Shown here: piece after piece, positions 34,451-46,400 of the stretch
Numbering within the stretch: position 1 is the first letter of the stretch
How the letters are laid out: every line of letters starts with the position of its first letter
Origin: Aedes albopictus
Lineage: Eukaryota; Arthropoda; Insecta; Diptera; Culicidae
Length of the DNA: 64,000 bases
NCBI RefSeq assembly: GCF_035046485.1
Contig: NC_085137.1
Coordinates: 315,281,164-315,345,163, forward strand
Reading direction: 5' to 3'
Position numbers and translations under genes: made by a program
Notes under the pieces: generated by a model
Seen by the model: the letters and a program-made list of their open reading frames with translations, nothing else
Database searches by the model: none
Told to the model about the DNA's origin: nothing

Positions 34451-35455
34451 GTAGCTTGTGACGTCACGCGACTTTCAATGTGACATCGAAAGCATCCTCA
34501 ATATTCAAGAAATAACCCAAGCAAACCCTGCGTTTAAGCGAGTACTTTCTTGAAAACATATACAACTTTGTGTAAAAGAGTCACTGTGGACATCCCAAAT
34601 TGGGAGGCATGTGAGTTCACATGAATAGGCATGTCAGCCAGACGAACATCACAGATGTGATAATTGACAATGCGTATCAAGCATTTCAGAAAGAACGAGG
34701 TAACCAGATAAATCTGAAACTCATTCCATCTGTACACAACGCACGCACCCTTTCTAATCTAATCTAATCTAACACAGACGCAGCCAGTACGAGAAAGCAT
34801 CCTGGAAAATATTTGGGTTAGATTAGGCCCAAATTTTTTTTCTTGTCAGTATTGATACTTGCATATCAAAAATATGATACAAGCATCAAAGCGGCCAGGC
34901 CTACTGCGTAGTGTTTACCGCAAAGATGATTCTAGAACTGTCTAGATTTTAGTAATAAATCTTCAAAATCGAAGCACTTCTAGAGTCGCAGGGGAGGAAG
35001 GATGCGTGGACATACCGTACCAAACGCTCCGATTTGTTTAGTTTTGTATGGTTGGAAATATATGTGTGGGTGGATATATAATTGATCATGTATGTCGATG
35101 TAAATAACAAAAATTTACCTGTATTGATCCTGGAAAGCAAATTGGTAATTATTTTGTAAGTTAAATGAAAATCATGCGATACACTGCTCCACCTAACATC
35201 AACCATGGGGTTGCGCAGCCTATGACAGACACCACGATAGACACGCATCTCGACCCAACCTCGAGGCCGTCTTCAGTGTCTCATACTTGACTGCAGTCAA
35301 GTTAAGTGAGACACCGAAGATGACCCACAGTCAAGGACGAAAAACGTATCTATCAGAATCACAGGTTGCGAACCCTCAGCTGGAATCAAACGGAACAGTA
35401 CTCAATTGGATTTTCCTTTTACGAACACTAACACGCCTAGGTTTATCATCAATTA
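34451..35455. other. No gene recognised
   Basis: A short CTAAT microsatellite sits at about 34756. The minus frames at 34534-34737 and 34949-35248 have no recognised domain. Confidence 0.4.
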
Positions 35456-35576
35456 GGGTAATATTCCAATTGTTGCACGGTTAAAAATTCGCCAATTGTT
35501 GCACACCTCATAAGAATAACATGGAGTGTGCAACAATAGGCGAGTTTTTAGCTGTGCAACAATTGGAAAATTACCC
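35456..35576. mobile_element. TA-flanked 121-bp palindromic MITE (GGGTAAT ends)
   Basis: GGGTAATATTCCAATTGTTGC is mirrored by GCAACAATTGGAAAATTACCC, with TA outside each end. The phrase CAATTGTTGCAC repeats internally. It is one of the GGG-terminated, TA-flanked set in this window. Confidence 0.85.
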
Positions 35577-36062
35577 TATTTTGTGTTTGTGCAATCAAAT
35601 CTGCAATGCAATCGGAACTAACTCACCGGTTTCCGAAGTTTGGCCTCTGCTGCGCAAGACAACCTGAATGAAGTTCAGATCGTTCTGTAGCTGCACTTCT
35701 TGCGATCCTGATAAGCCTCAGCAAATGTTGTCAGAAAGTTCTTGATGATACGAGCCCAAACTTGCCGTGAACTAAGCGAACCTTGAAGTACTAGCGTTGC
35801 GTCCTGTTGTGTGTCAATTAATCTGCTACTCCAGCAACTTCAAGTTGAACGAGTTTCGCCACAGCCAATTCAAAAACATCTACACAAACTTAACAAAAAG
35901 ATCTAAGATTTCTGGCAAAAAATGACAGAGCGCCCTGTACACAACGCACGCACCCTTTCGGGATAAAACTGTGGAGTAATTTCACGCCATGAAAATGCCC
36001 CATAGAAAACTACAAGAGTTCAACACATGTTTGAAATACTTAAATCCCTTTGGAGAAAAATA

Positions 36063-36336
36063 CACAGATAAAAATAATGAGATTTACACGTCATGTAAAC
36101 TTCAGTTTAGTCATGTAAACTTAATGTTATGATGGTTTACATGCTATATCATGTAAATTTGTGTTATATGTCATGTAAACACCCAGAGCCATGCTGAATT
36201 ACATGACATATAATGGAAGTTTACATGATATTTTATGACTTTTACATGATTTGTCATGTAAACTTCTGTGATATCCCACGCTCCAATCATGTACATCATA
36301 TGTCACAGAATTTTACACTCTTTTTTTTGATCTGTG
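36063..36336. mobile_element. TA-flanked element packed with TCATGTAAAC motifs
   Basis: The ends are CACAGATAAAAA and, inverted, CACAGATCAAAAA, flanked by TA. About nine copies of TCATGTAAAC, its complement GTTTACATGA or near variants fill 270 bp in both orientations. They could bind a protein or fold into many alternative hairpins. No coding sequence is seen. Confidence 0.75.
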
Positions 36337-36429
36337 TAGGACAAAACCCCATTTTCTCCTGGAGATTTGAATTAGGCAGAGCTTTTTAGGTCCCACTAAG
36401 TCGATTATATAACTATAATTCTCAAGCGG

Positions 36430-36660
36430 AAACTAGAGATTTGTAACTATACAAAAGAATGATTTATCCGAAGATATATTGAACTTGAACAGATCAGAGT
36501 TCCATTCAGGAATACCTCTTGCAGTCCGCACAGACCGCAGAGGATAAGCTTCTTTCAAAGCAATAGTTATGGTATACCACAATGGAGGGCGTTGTAGGTA
36601 CAAAACCACAATGGAACTCTCTTGGAGTAGCAATGGAAGCGAGTTATCCACAAAATGTGG
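36430..36660 (-). pseudogene. LINE ORF2 linker fragment
   Basis: The minus translation contains ALKEAYPLRSVRTARGIPEWNSDLFKF, matching the PL.(S/T)VR...P.WNSDL linker of Jockey-like LINE ORF2. The same segment recurs at 42600-42760, so both are from one family. The RT domain is missing. Confidence 0.65.
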
Positions 36661-37400
36661 TCGCAACCAATTAGTACAGGTTCCCTAGTTCGTTGAGCAG
36701 GGACGTCTGAATACGCAAATTTTGCGAAGGAACACTCAAAAGTGGAAACTCCTCATCTGACACATGCCAATCAGTCAAATCATGACAAATTCTGCTCATG
36801 CAGAGATTGGTTAGGTGACAATTCTATATCAGGATATCCATGAACTGGACTACCTAAGTAATCCATCAAACTGAAGCATCTCAAATTAATGTTTGAGCTA
36901 ATTCAGATGATGTAATCATCATAGCAATACTGCCATAATATCAGCGAAAATATGCTGAATACAAGAGCTTGTTTGAAGGCATCCATAAGGAAAGGTTGAA
37001 AAATACTGTTAACGTTATTCTAAGATATAGCATGCTCGAGGCACGACACTTCATTTATAATGAAAGAAGCAAAACTGGATTCACAAGGTAACCTATACAG
37101 AAGTTACCCTACGAAAATGAGCTTTTTGAAGTAGAGCCACTTGGGCCACGCACGCTTTTTACGCTGAAAATTGATCTGAGGTTTCCTAGCTACGGCTACC
37201 CAAACTAGACAGGATTACACACTTCACAATCACAGCACAAAAAGGAAACATCAACGACAAACCAATCCGGTGTCAATTGAAAAAACGCCAATGGCGGAAC
37301 CCATATAGGTAGTAATGTAAGCTAATTTACAACATTTGAATAATCACGCCCTTATTTAGCCTCAAATTTGAGACTTAAGAAGGACAACTGATTATCTCGG
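36661..37400. other. No gene recognised
   Basis: No coding or RNA signal that I can support. Confidence 0.4.
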
Positions 37401-37439
37401 AGAAACGCAAGGTCCGCTGCACTATTGCTCCGGTTAGCG

Positions 37440-37650
37440 CAGTAAGGGCGTAATACTGTGGAGGACGCCCTAATTCTCCACAGGCTCCGTTTTTGGTTAG
37501 GTTTTTATTAGACCCCCCTAACCATTCATTCCTTGGCGCGGTAAGCATAAAGCCGCATAACACCATGAATTAGGGGTCACCTGTTTAGTGGACTCTTACC
37601 ACTGGATCAGGCGATCCGTAGTGTTATTCTTAGCCAATTGAGACAACCGC
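37440..37650. repeat. Dispersed repeat shared with 21870-22020
   Basis: AGGCTCCG, CCCCCCTAACCATTCATTCC, GTTTAGTGGACTCTTACCAC and CGTAGTGTTATTCTTAGCC parallel the copy at 21.9 kb. Probably a retroelement tail. Confidence 0.55.
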
Positions 37651-37744
37651 TACCGACACTACATAGCTATCTAGGCTGATTGGGAAAAGAAGTTAACATT
37701 GACGGTTAACTTCCGAACGAGCCCAAACAGCCCAAAAATGATAG

Positions 37745-38425
37745 GTATATTAGGGAGTAGAGATCAAAGTGGATAATGAAATGATAGGTATGATAGTATT
37801 CGCTAGGTTGCGAACAAGTATGATTTTTTTATAGAAGGTGAAATTAGGCAAGCAGGCCATGTATTGAACGAATACATCGAATGCGTGAAACTTCTGCCGT
37901 ACGACCAGTGCTTTTAAACAGATCGGCTTGGTTGGTAGTTCATACCACCTTACCAAGACTGGCAAAAGTTCAGGCACCCGACTGCCTATGTATTGTTCTG
38001 TTTCCATCACAAGTTCTATCGATCGGTTTTTCGGAATTCGCACTCCGTTCATAGGGGTATGCCTATATCGCGGCGTGTTCTTCCTATTAGCTTTTTCGAT
38101 CTTATTGGATAGAACACTTTCTTTTTTAAGCCAAACTTTTTATATCATATTCTGATTTATCGACCGTATTCTATTTATAACTTGGTAAGGTGGTATGAAC
38201 TACCAACCAAGCATAAGTCGTACGGAAAAATTTCACGCATTCGATGTATTCGTTCAATACATGGCCTACTTGCCTAATTTCACCTTCTCTAAAAAAAAAT
38301 CATACTTGTTCGCGTTCGCAACCTAGCGAATACTATCATACCTATCTATCATTTCATTATCCACTTTGATCTCTACTCCATTACACTCTGTGTAGAAAAA
38401 GACCGATACAGCCATAAAAATGATT
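37745..38425. mobile_element. Long-TIR foldback element, copy 2 (complete)
   Basis: Nested inverted repeats: outer TTAGGGAGTAGAGATCAAAG through GCATTCGA at 37749-37890 is mirrored at 38250-38390, and inner CTTGGTTGGTAGTTCATACC at 37928 is mirrored at 38190-38209. The single-copy centre is shared with 33900-34140. No transposase is seen. Confidence 0.8.
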
Positions 38426-38454
38426 AAGTTATAAATAGAATATGGTCGATAAAT

Positions 38455-38700
38455 CAGAATATTATGTGTTAAACAGAGGCACGTTCTCCTCCATTTGGGA
38501 AATTTGTGCCATCGACATGAACATGAGCATTTTCATCATTTACCTGAGGGAGAAGGTAAGGGAAAAGGATGGGACAGGAAAAATGACAGGTAAGAGAATA
38601 GGATCGTCATGCAAGCGTACCACAATGGGTTCAAAAAGTGCACTGAAAAGGGCACTGTAATAACGCATATAGCGTAAAGAGAGTCTACAGTTCTTTACCA
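38455..38700. repeat. Dispersed repeat shared with 34165-34450
   Basis: Contains CTCCTCCATTTGGGAAATTTG and TTTACCTGAGGGAGAAGG, ending CGCATATAGCGTAAAGAGAG. See the earlier copy. Confidence 0.6.
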
Positions 38701-39573
38701 CAGACCCCTGGAGATGGCTCAGTACACTACACTTTTGTTTGACGACACCACTCCAAACTATTCCAATGAGCCATTTTACGAAGTGACAACATTGTTGATG
38801 ATGATATTGATTTTCACGTGTTCGGACGCCACCTCCTGTCAAAATTTCATTCATAAAAACGGCTCGTAAAATGGACTATATTGTTTGTGCTGAGTGGCAG
38901 CCCAGGTTTCATTCTGAAAGTTAACTCAACACTTCGATATAGGAATAGCTGGCTCAGGGCCAATGAAGTCATCTCCAGCGAGGGAAGAATGACCAGGTAC
39001 CCATACAAGGTGAACCGCTCCATAGTGGAAAAAAAAAACAGTGCAAACCTACACTAAATTCTGTATTTCACGAACGCATCCAGTTTTTCTAATGAGCAAA
39101 ACGGTTTTAGGGGTAAAATTGTCTGGAGAATCGAATGAAAGTGGTTAAACAGACCGCACGGATCGTTATCCTGCTCATTTTGCCATAATTCCCCAGTTTC
39201 TATTTACTTTTATATGAAACTAGCTCTATAAAACATATGAAACATGAATGCGGTTTGCCTTAAAGGACTTTTTTAAAGGATTAAGATGTAGGGAATCGAT
39301 TGAAAGTGATTGCAGTGACCGCATGAATGTATTTATGCTTATTTTACCCTTATTCCCCACACATATTGTGTTTTGTATGAAACTAGCTCTATAACTCACA
39401 AGAAACATATGAGTGGTATGTTAGGAAGCATTTATTTGGAGGATTATGATACAAGGAATGGATTAGAAGTGATTGCAGTGACCGCGCCAAAGTAATTATG
39501 CTCTTTTTGCCCTCATTCCCCACATATATTGAGTTTTGTATGAAATTAGCTATATAACTCACAAGGAACTTAA

Positions 39574-40055
39574 GGCCGCACCGCACGGGACGACGTGTAA
39601 TTTTTCCTATAGATAGTAGAGTAAACATAGATCCGCGGACACCGCTGACTAAAATGTTTCAAGCGTGTAAGTAGTAATTTTCAAGAGTGCGACTTTCGCT
39701 TATGACGTCATGCGCTCCATTGATGTTGTCCAAATCGTGACGTCATGCTCGTTTGGATACAGAATTTGACAGTTCGTTTGGATACAACGGATTCATCAAC
39801 ACGGATCTATGTTTACTCTACTATCTATAATTTTTCCTACCTTCCCTCTCTTTCTAACAATTTGCCTCGCGATTTTGAAGAAGCAAATATCAATTTCCAC
39901 TGCACTGACGTAGCTGAAACTTTAGTCGATTGTGCACCACAAGTGAGCAAATGAACGATCAAATTTCTAGTCAATAATATGAAGTAGAAGTTGAGATTTG
40001 CATCTTACTAACAACAGAGCAATGGCGGACGATTCAACCACCGTCCCGTCCGGCC
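39574..40055. mobile_element. TTAA-flanked element B
   Basis: TTAA sits at both ends (39570-39573, 40056-40059). Ends GGCCGCACCGCACGGGACG and, inverted, GGCCGGACGGGACGG are imperfect repeats. TTAA duplication is characteristic of piggyBac-like transposition. It hosts a nested palindromic insertion at about 39607-39829. Confidence 0.65.
39607..39829. mobile_element. Palindromic-ended insertion nested in element B
   Basis: ATAGATAGTAGAGTAAACAT and GATCCG at the left are mirrored by CGGATCTATGTTTACTCTAC and TATCTAT at the right. A direct repeat of AATTTTTCCT flanks it, consistent with an 8-10 bp target duplication. Confidence 0.7.
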
Positions 40056-40059
40056 TTAA

Positions 40060-40282
40060 GGCACCGACGAACCGACGTGACAGCTAGAACAAACAAATTC
40101 ATATTTGTTGTCCGCGACGCCATGATGAAAAATAGCCGAACACTATCGCCACCGTGTGTTAACATAGGAAGAGGTTCGCGTCTACGCTGATTTGACAGAA
40201 GGGCTCGCTCGCTTTGCTGGTCGACCGTTAAATTGAGGGGGGGCAGTTTTGAAACACCACTGTCACGTCGGTTCGTCGGTGC
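40060..40282. mobile_element. TTAA-flanked element C, abutting element B
   Basis: GCACCGACGAACCGACGTG is an exact terminal inverted repeat. TTAA flanks it at 40056-40059 and 40283-40286, and the left TTAA is shared with element B. Confidence 0.8.
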
Positions 40283-40350
40283 TTAAGGGTCGTATGCTAT
40301 GAAGGGTTTCTTTAGTGGATTATGATACAAGGATGGAAGTGATGGCAGTG

Positions 40351-40990
40351 TACGCATTAGGCCTGTTCAGCTTTTCAAAAATGTTCTCTGATTCTCAAGT
40401 CCACCCCCAAATTTTGATTGGCATCCTAAAAGAAGTAACTGGTCAAAATTTCAGCCAAATCCATTAAAATTAAGAGGTGCATCAAATCAATTTTGTGTTT
40501 CTCGACTATTTTTGAACTTCAAAAAATCATAACTACACTAAAACGTGTCAAAACTTAATTCTTTCGGCAGAAATTGAAAGCTATACTTGTTTGCTACTAC
40601 TTCTTCGAACAACGTGTGCGAATAAAATTGAAGGAAATATGTGTAATTATCACATTTGTGTTCAGAAAAACCTTAAAAAGTTGATTTTTTGATTGATTTC
40701 GTTCCGGAACACCCTAATATACTTAATAAGTTGGATTTTTCAAAACGGCATCATATTCTCCAATGTTTTTTGGTTATTTGCTTCTTTGACACCAATACTG
40801 TAGGAGTTGAGCAGAAATTACTAAAATTCGTGAAAGCCAAATGTGGCATAAAAACTAGCTTTTTGGAGGCAATCACGTTGTGGTGCGAAATTGTACTGAA
40901 CGTAGTAGCTTTGCTTCCTTGTAGTTTGTCTTGGCTACCCCCTACCACGGGTGATAACAAACAAGCGTGATGACAGGTGTTGGCTATCAT
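40351..40990. other. No gene recognised
   Basis: Frames at 40689-40970 (plus) and 40751-41002 (minus) overlap on opposite strands and show no domain. Confidence 0.4.
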
Positions 40991-40999
40991 ATCAGTGCT

Positions 41000-41199
41000 C
41001 AAGGAGAATACATTTTACTAAGGTGGCGCAGATAAACATTGCAAACCACTGGTTGTCTCTTCCACTCTTCTGGTGTTCTTATGCAACTAAAATAGTGACG
41101 TCACTATTTCAGTTCCATAAGAACACCAGAAGAATGGAAGAGACAACCAGTGGTTTGCAATGTTTATCTGCGCCACCTTAGTAAAATGTATTCTCCTTG
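41000..41199. mobile_element. 200-bp palindromic MITE with 9-bp target duplication
   Basis: Near-perfect palindrome from CAAGGAGAATACATTTTACT to AGTAAAATGTATTCTCCTTG, closing on GTGACGTCAC at 41100. The direct repeat ATCAGTGCT flanks it exactly (40991-40999 and 41200-41208). A 9-bp duplication points to Mutator-like transposition. Confidence 0.9.
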
Positions 41200-41221
41200 A
41201 TCAGTGCTGACGCGATGCCAC

Positions 41222-42005
41222 TTTTTGCGCGCCAAAGCGTGATTACACCATGGTGCCACAGCTTTGGTAGAAGGTAGCCGCTCGATGCCCGCTTTTCCAC
41301 ACTTTCTGTCCAGTCCAACAAAGTTCCTGCAACGCCACGATGTCGAAGTTCCGGGGCTGTATTTCGTCGTAGGTTATCCTGTCCAGTGTTGGTAAACTCA
41401 CACTCAAAGCACACTCATCAACCACTCCTGCGTGAGCAAACTCGCGCGCGATTCTGAATCGTTTTCTCACGCGCGAGTTTTTCATGCAAAATCTCGCTCT
41501 CACGAGTGAAGCGCCGAAATCTCATTTGCTTATGAAACGAATTCAAATCAATTTGAACGGCTTTCAATGTTGTTGTACGCTAGATATACTTTTGTTCTAT
41601 CAAGAAATTTTAAAAACTTCGATGTAAATAATAACAATACCAAGAAATAAAGCAGTGAGTGAAATCATGAGTTAACTCATGCATGATTTTTTCGGCGACG
41701 AGTTTGGCGAGTCAAGAATCGTGCGTGAAACAACTTAACCATGAGATTTGAGAATTTGAGTTTTTACCAACACTGATCCTGTCACATCCTGCGAAACCTA
41801 GTGACTTGCAATTCCATGTTCCAAGTTTCCAATCGTAGTCCTTATTTCGTCGCGTGGGTCTTTGCCGATTGTATCGAGTCGTATTTTCTCCTATGTTATT
41901 CGCAATGGGGATTTTTACGGGTGGCTTATTGGGCCTACGCCAACACTCCTGTCTCGCCGGAGGGCCATCGTGCCAGTTCTGTTTAACGTCCCAACCAACA
42001 CTGGG
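41222..42005 (-). pseudogene. LINE APE-type endonuclease, split by a hAT-like insertion
   Basis: On the minus strand, WKLGTWNCKSLGFAGCDR before the insertion joins ITYDEIQPRNFDIVALQE and then LCWTGQKVWKSGHRAATFYQ after it. These are the start of an exonuclease-endonuclease-phosphatase domain (TWN motif, then the ALQE catalytic-Glu motif) of a non-LTR retrotransposon. The 392-bp insertion at 41384-41775 lies between them, and a stop follows the fragment. The remaining endonuclease and RT are absent. Confidence 0.75.
41384..41775. mobile_element. Non-autonomous hAT-like element
   Basis: Ends CAGTGTTGGTAAACTC and, inverted, CAGTGTTGGTAAAAACTC are flanked by an exact 8-bp duplication ATCCTGTC (41376-41383 and 41776-41783), the hAT signature. 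Internal CTCGCGCG/CGCGCGAG dyads are present. There is no transposase frame. Confidence 0.9.
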
Positions 42006-42249
42006 ACGACCACGCTGATGGGGCTACCACCTTGGATCTAGCTGGGCGTGGTGCAGCGTTTCTTACTCAGCCGCTGGATGCCAGAACAGACGCTGTTTGA
42101 GCCGCACCTCCTTGGTGAACAGACACTCGGATCGTACCTCCTCAATCTAGCTGAAGTCAGAAGGACAACAGTGTCCAGGCTGCACTACCAGCTAAGCACA
42201 CAACTCTTAGCTGGCGGTCTTTGTCATCGCTTGACCCGTGGAAGCATGA

Positions 42250-42770
42250 GGTAGGAACTTGTGAGGACCAGAGCTATATTGGACGCTCTCCTTATCGACT
42301 CACCGTTTTGCAGCCCACATCCGGGGAAGTGTGTACTGAATAAACATTCCAAAACTTTATCATCAGAGGAAGTTAAGTCGCCATTTGGTAAACGAAGTTT
42401 GTTCACTCGTAAATCCTTAGATTTTGCAAGGATTTTGTTCAGCCGAGTGACTTCACTCAAACTGGAAAGGCGCCATCCACAAATTACGTAACGCTTCAGG
42501 GGGAGGGGGGAGTATGGCCGAGCGTTACGGCCCATACAAAAAATTTATTATTTTCATACAAAAAAGCGTTACAGAGGGGGACGGCTAAGGCCTTCCGAAC
42601 TGTCCTGAAAGCCTCTGATCCAGTCGAACGTCGTCTGTTCCAACTCTTACTACATTGTTTTCTGAGCTTGGCCAGATCAGAGTTCCACAAAAGGGTTCCT
42701 CTTATAGTCTTCACAGATCGCAGAGGGTAAATTTCTTCAAATCACTTGGAGTGTCAATGAATGGTGAGTC
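42250..42770 (-). pseudogene. LINE ORF2 linker fragment, split by a MITE
   Basis: Minus-strand frames show LWNSDLAKLRKQCSKSWNRR with SEAFRTVRKA (42590-42710), then LSEVTRLNKILAKSKDL and LRLPNGDLTSS...FSTHFPGC (42290-42470). This is the Jockey-like spacer upstream of the RT. The break between them is filled by a MITE fragment at 42472-42588. Same family as 36430-36660. Confidence 0.7.
42472..42588. mobile_element. MITE fragment (CATCCACAAATTACGTAACGC end)
   Basis: The left end is CATCCACAAATTACGTAACG. G-rich tracts, an inverse AGCGTTACGG and AAAAAGCGTTACAG follow, but the outer right terminus is missing. It is related in style to the 14023 MITE family. Confidence 0.6.
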
Positions 42771-43461
42771 CGACGGATCCTGGCAATGCGCAGCCAGATC
42801 TCGCCGATTAAGAGATGGTGGTCGGATGCAATGCGCTACGTTTGTTCCGTACATCAAGTATTAAGAAGGCTCCGTTTCCATTTTTCGGCTGATGCAGATG
42901 TGGTCCATTGGATTTTCCGTGACGCCATCACGATCTTTCTTCAGTAGATAATAAATTATGTGAGACAATATGCCATAGTTTCACAGAGATTTGCTCCACG
43001 GCTTCACATAGATTTAGTAAAGAGTATTTACTCAACTTTATTCATATGACCTAATGGTTCACTGGAGATAGCATTAATGTCTTTCTAGTCGTTCCAAGTT
43101 CTTGGATAGGGTAATCGCATCTGTTTTGGCCAGCTTGAAGAATATAATTTAAAAAGTAAAGGTGTCATTGATTGACGTTGCCATTTTGCAAGTTGACGAT
43201 ATTGTCTTCTTTTTTTTTGGAATACCACATTCTATAGCTTTGATCATCCACGGTTACGACAGTAAAACAAATGTGATTGATTTCCTTTCAACATCCAGAA
43301 CTGCTACACTTGCCCTATAACCGTAATCTGAACCTGTTTTGAAATGTATAACTTGTTTCATTCCACCATCAATTAAATGAAGAAATAAAACTCGTCACAG
43401 TTTGAATTTGATCTCTGTTGAGCTAAGATCGCATTTATTACGTGTCGCTTCAACTTGGAAG
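42771..43461. other. Upstream region of the tandem protease gene
   Basis: No gene seen. An in-frame upstream ATG exists at 43402, but the ATG at 43462 is preferred because it starts a signal peptide directly. A sharp promoter motif was not identified. Confidence 0.4.
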
Positions 43462-46400
43462 ATGAGCTTCATCGATCGATTGGTCTTGTGGGCATTTTGT
43501 TTGATGCTCCCAGGCCTTTCTCAGGCATCGTACCAATGTGGCATTCGGAAACACTCTTTTGTGCAACTCGTCCATCACGGGTGGACCGTTGAGGAAGGTC
43601 AATGGCCATGGCATGTAGCCATTTTTCAAAAGCAAAGAGGAAGTTCCGGAGATTACGCCTGCGGTGGAACACTGCTGGACGAGAAACACGTCCTAACTGC
43701 GGCACATTGTGCCGTAAATCGCGAAACCGAATATGCATTACCACCGAGTAAATTCGAGCTACACTTTGGTCAGCAAAACTTGTCCACAATAACGCCGAAT
43801 GTGCAGATACGCGATGTCAGTAAAGTTCACATCCATCCGGATCACTCTTCTCATCGGAATGATATAGCGGTACTGGTGATGCGATTGCCGGTGCGATACA
43901 CAGATTACGTAATCCCAATATGCATCGATCAAAAAGCCGACATAAATCTGCGAAATCTTGAAGGTGAACGAGGATGGATTACGGGATGGGGTACGACACA
44001 GACGGGTTCAATTTCGGATGCCCTGCGTACGGCGTCCTTGCCTGTGGTGAGTTATCTGCAGTGTTTCAACGATAATGAGGCGGTGTTCGGGAATCTCTTA
44101 AATGAGAATGTATTCTGCGCAGGCGATCGAAACGGTAAGATTTTGGAATACTACTTATTTTCCGGTGGAACTAATTCACTTGTTATCTTTCATAAGTTTT
44201 TGACCATTATATGGGAAATTATACTATAGCAGGTTATTGTTTTCAACAAAATTATAAATAACAAATTACAAATAAACAGGAATTCTATGAAAACTAACAA
44301 TATGTTAAATGAAAGCTTTGAATTTATATATTGTGGGAAAAATGCAAGAACCGGACAGCCAAAATAACTAGCTAATGCCAAAACTGATTAACTTATATAT
44401 CATTTTTGTCCTTTCTACACCATAACCATGAATACCAAGTACTTCGGAGCTAATTTAATCGACTGATTAAGAGATATTAGACAAAGTGCATCTCGGTGAT
44501 TTTCTCATCCATTTATTAATCGATTCAAGATCTTTTGGCAGTTAACAAAAGATACAATATTCCAGAATTTGTAAGCTATTTTTTAAACATTCCATACAAG
44601 ATTCTAGGAGATGTCTGGCATATCTGGTAGTTTATCCCATGGTCCATGATGATATTTTGGAAACCAATCCTCTAGATGCCAAATCCATAATATTTTCTAG
44701 AACTTTTGGTCAATAGCACGAAATAAATATGTTAAATACAAATAGTACAACAATAATTTCAATAAGTTTAAGAAGGGTTCTGTTCACCATAGGTGGATTA
44801 AATCGGGTTTTTATTTTTAAAGTAAATCATCAGGTTGAAATTTAGCGCTGAAAAGTGTGATTGCTGGTAGTACTGTTGGATTACTTTAGCTAGTAAAACT
44901 TCCTTCAGTAAAGAGAGTTACTAACTTACGTCCGCGCCCACAAGAGCACGTTGCGAACTGACTTTGTTCTGAGCTTATTTCAGGAACTAGCCCCGGCACG
45001 GGAGATAGCGGCGGTGGAATGTACTTCAGTGATGGAGATCGTTGGGTTCTGAGAGGTATCGTATCGTTTGCCAAAGCGGATGAACTGAAAAAGGAAGTCG
45101 ATACTTCGAAGTTCGTAATATTCGTCAATGTACAACGATTTCTAACCTGGATCAGGGAAATCATAGCAGACAACACACCACAATCGGAAAAAGCTCCACA
45201 ACGAATCAGTGAAAGAGGTAAATGTTTAAATGACAACTCTTATTCCACTTAATATGAGAGAATCTTATTTCCTAAATATACAAATAACTGCCGTAGTATT
45301 GTAGTCCGCCGATGTTTTCTTTTTTTTTAACTTTGATCTGAAATACTGATCAATTAATTAATTCTTGACCGACTTTTGCATAGAATGCAGTTACTTTTGA
45401 GGCGAACTGAGGTGAAAACCAAACTTCTAATGAACCATAACATTTGTTTTACAGAATGCGACAAATTTAAAGGTCTGGCCAGGAAGCGAAGAAATAACGT
45501 CTGTGATAACTCAAGATATCCCCATACGGTAAATTGGGACCACAAAGGTAACATGTACCGACCCTAAATATTAATTTATCCAGTAATTTTAGGTATCCAT
45601 TATTTTCGCCGACAATGTAGCCAAATGTAATGGTGTTCTAGTGAGTGAGAACCACGTGTTAACAGCTTGCCACTGTCTCATGTAAGATAAGATCCTAGAC
45701 AGACTAGTATTTACTGTTAGTGATAAAGTGTTCTTATTCAAAGTTACATCGTTTTCTCACATCAAAGATCCAGTTGTGCAGAACTTAAGGCTCAATTGAG
45801 AATGGCAAATGTTTCAGAACTAAAAAAGCACTTTTTCTCAAAATGATCCACAAATCGAGGAAAATAAGAATGTCCGATTGTTCATTTAGTCAATTATGAC
45901 AATCGGACACACTGGTTTTGTTCGCATTTTCGTCATTCTCGAAAAAAGTGCTTTTTCAGTTTTGGATAATATGCGATTCTCATTTGAGTCTTAAGCACGA
46001 ACGGTTGTGTCTACTTTGCGCATTGAAATTTGATTGGGATTTTGCAATGAAAAACATGCGTTTTCGCGTTTTTTTTTTTCACAAGTCACTCAAATATGTA
46101 GTTCGAAACCCTACGTTAATATAGGACGAATCCAATCAATTCTGTGTTCATATAACGACTGACCTGATAGTCTTTCTAACAATTATGTTTTTTTAATAGT
46201 GACAGTGAAGGAAATAGCCCGTCGAAAGTTCAAATTGACGCATACGGTTTAGTAAATGTTTCTGGAATGGTGTGTCATCCTGAATACAAACGACAGACGA
46301 CTTACCACGATTTGGCCGTGATCAGGTTAAGTACACCTGTTGCGCTATCGAGTAATATACTTCCAGCATGTTTGGCTAGCAACTGGACAGAGAACCTCTA

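Larger units (their letters stand above)
39120..40350. repeat. About 165-bp tandem repeat interrupted by nested MITEs
   Basis: The phrases ATGAAACTAGCTCTATAA, AGTGATTGCAGTGACCGC and ATTCCCCACA.ATATTG recur about every 165 bp at 39120-39570. They resume at about 40290 (GATTATGATACAAGGATGG). Elements at 39574-40282 split the array. Confidence 0.65.

Noticed and set aside
40689..41002. Opposed 83-93 aa frames as a gene
   Set aside because: No domain, no splice or promoter signals, and overlap on both strands.
43402..43461. Upstream in-frame ATG of the protease as the true start
   Set aside because: It would place 20 polar residues before the signal peptide; the ATG at 43462 gives a normal secretory start.
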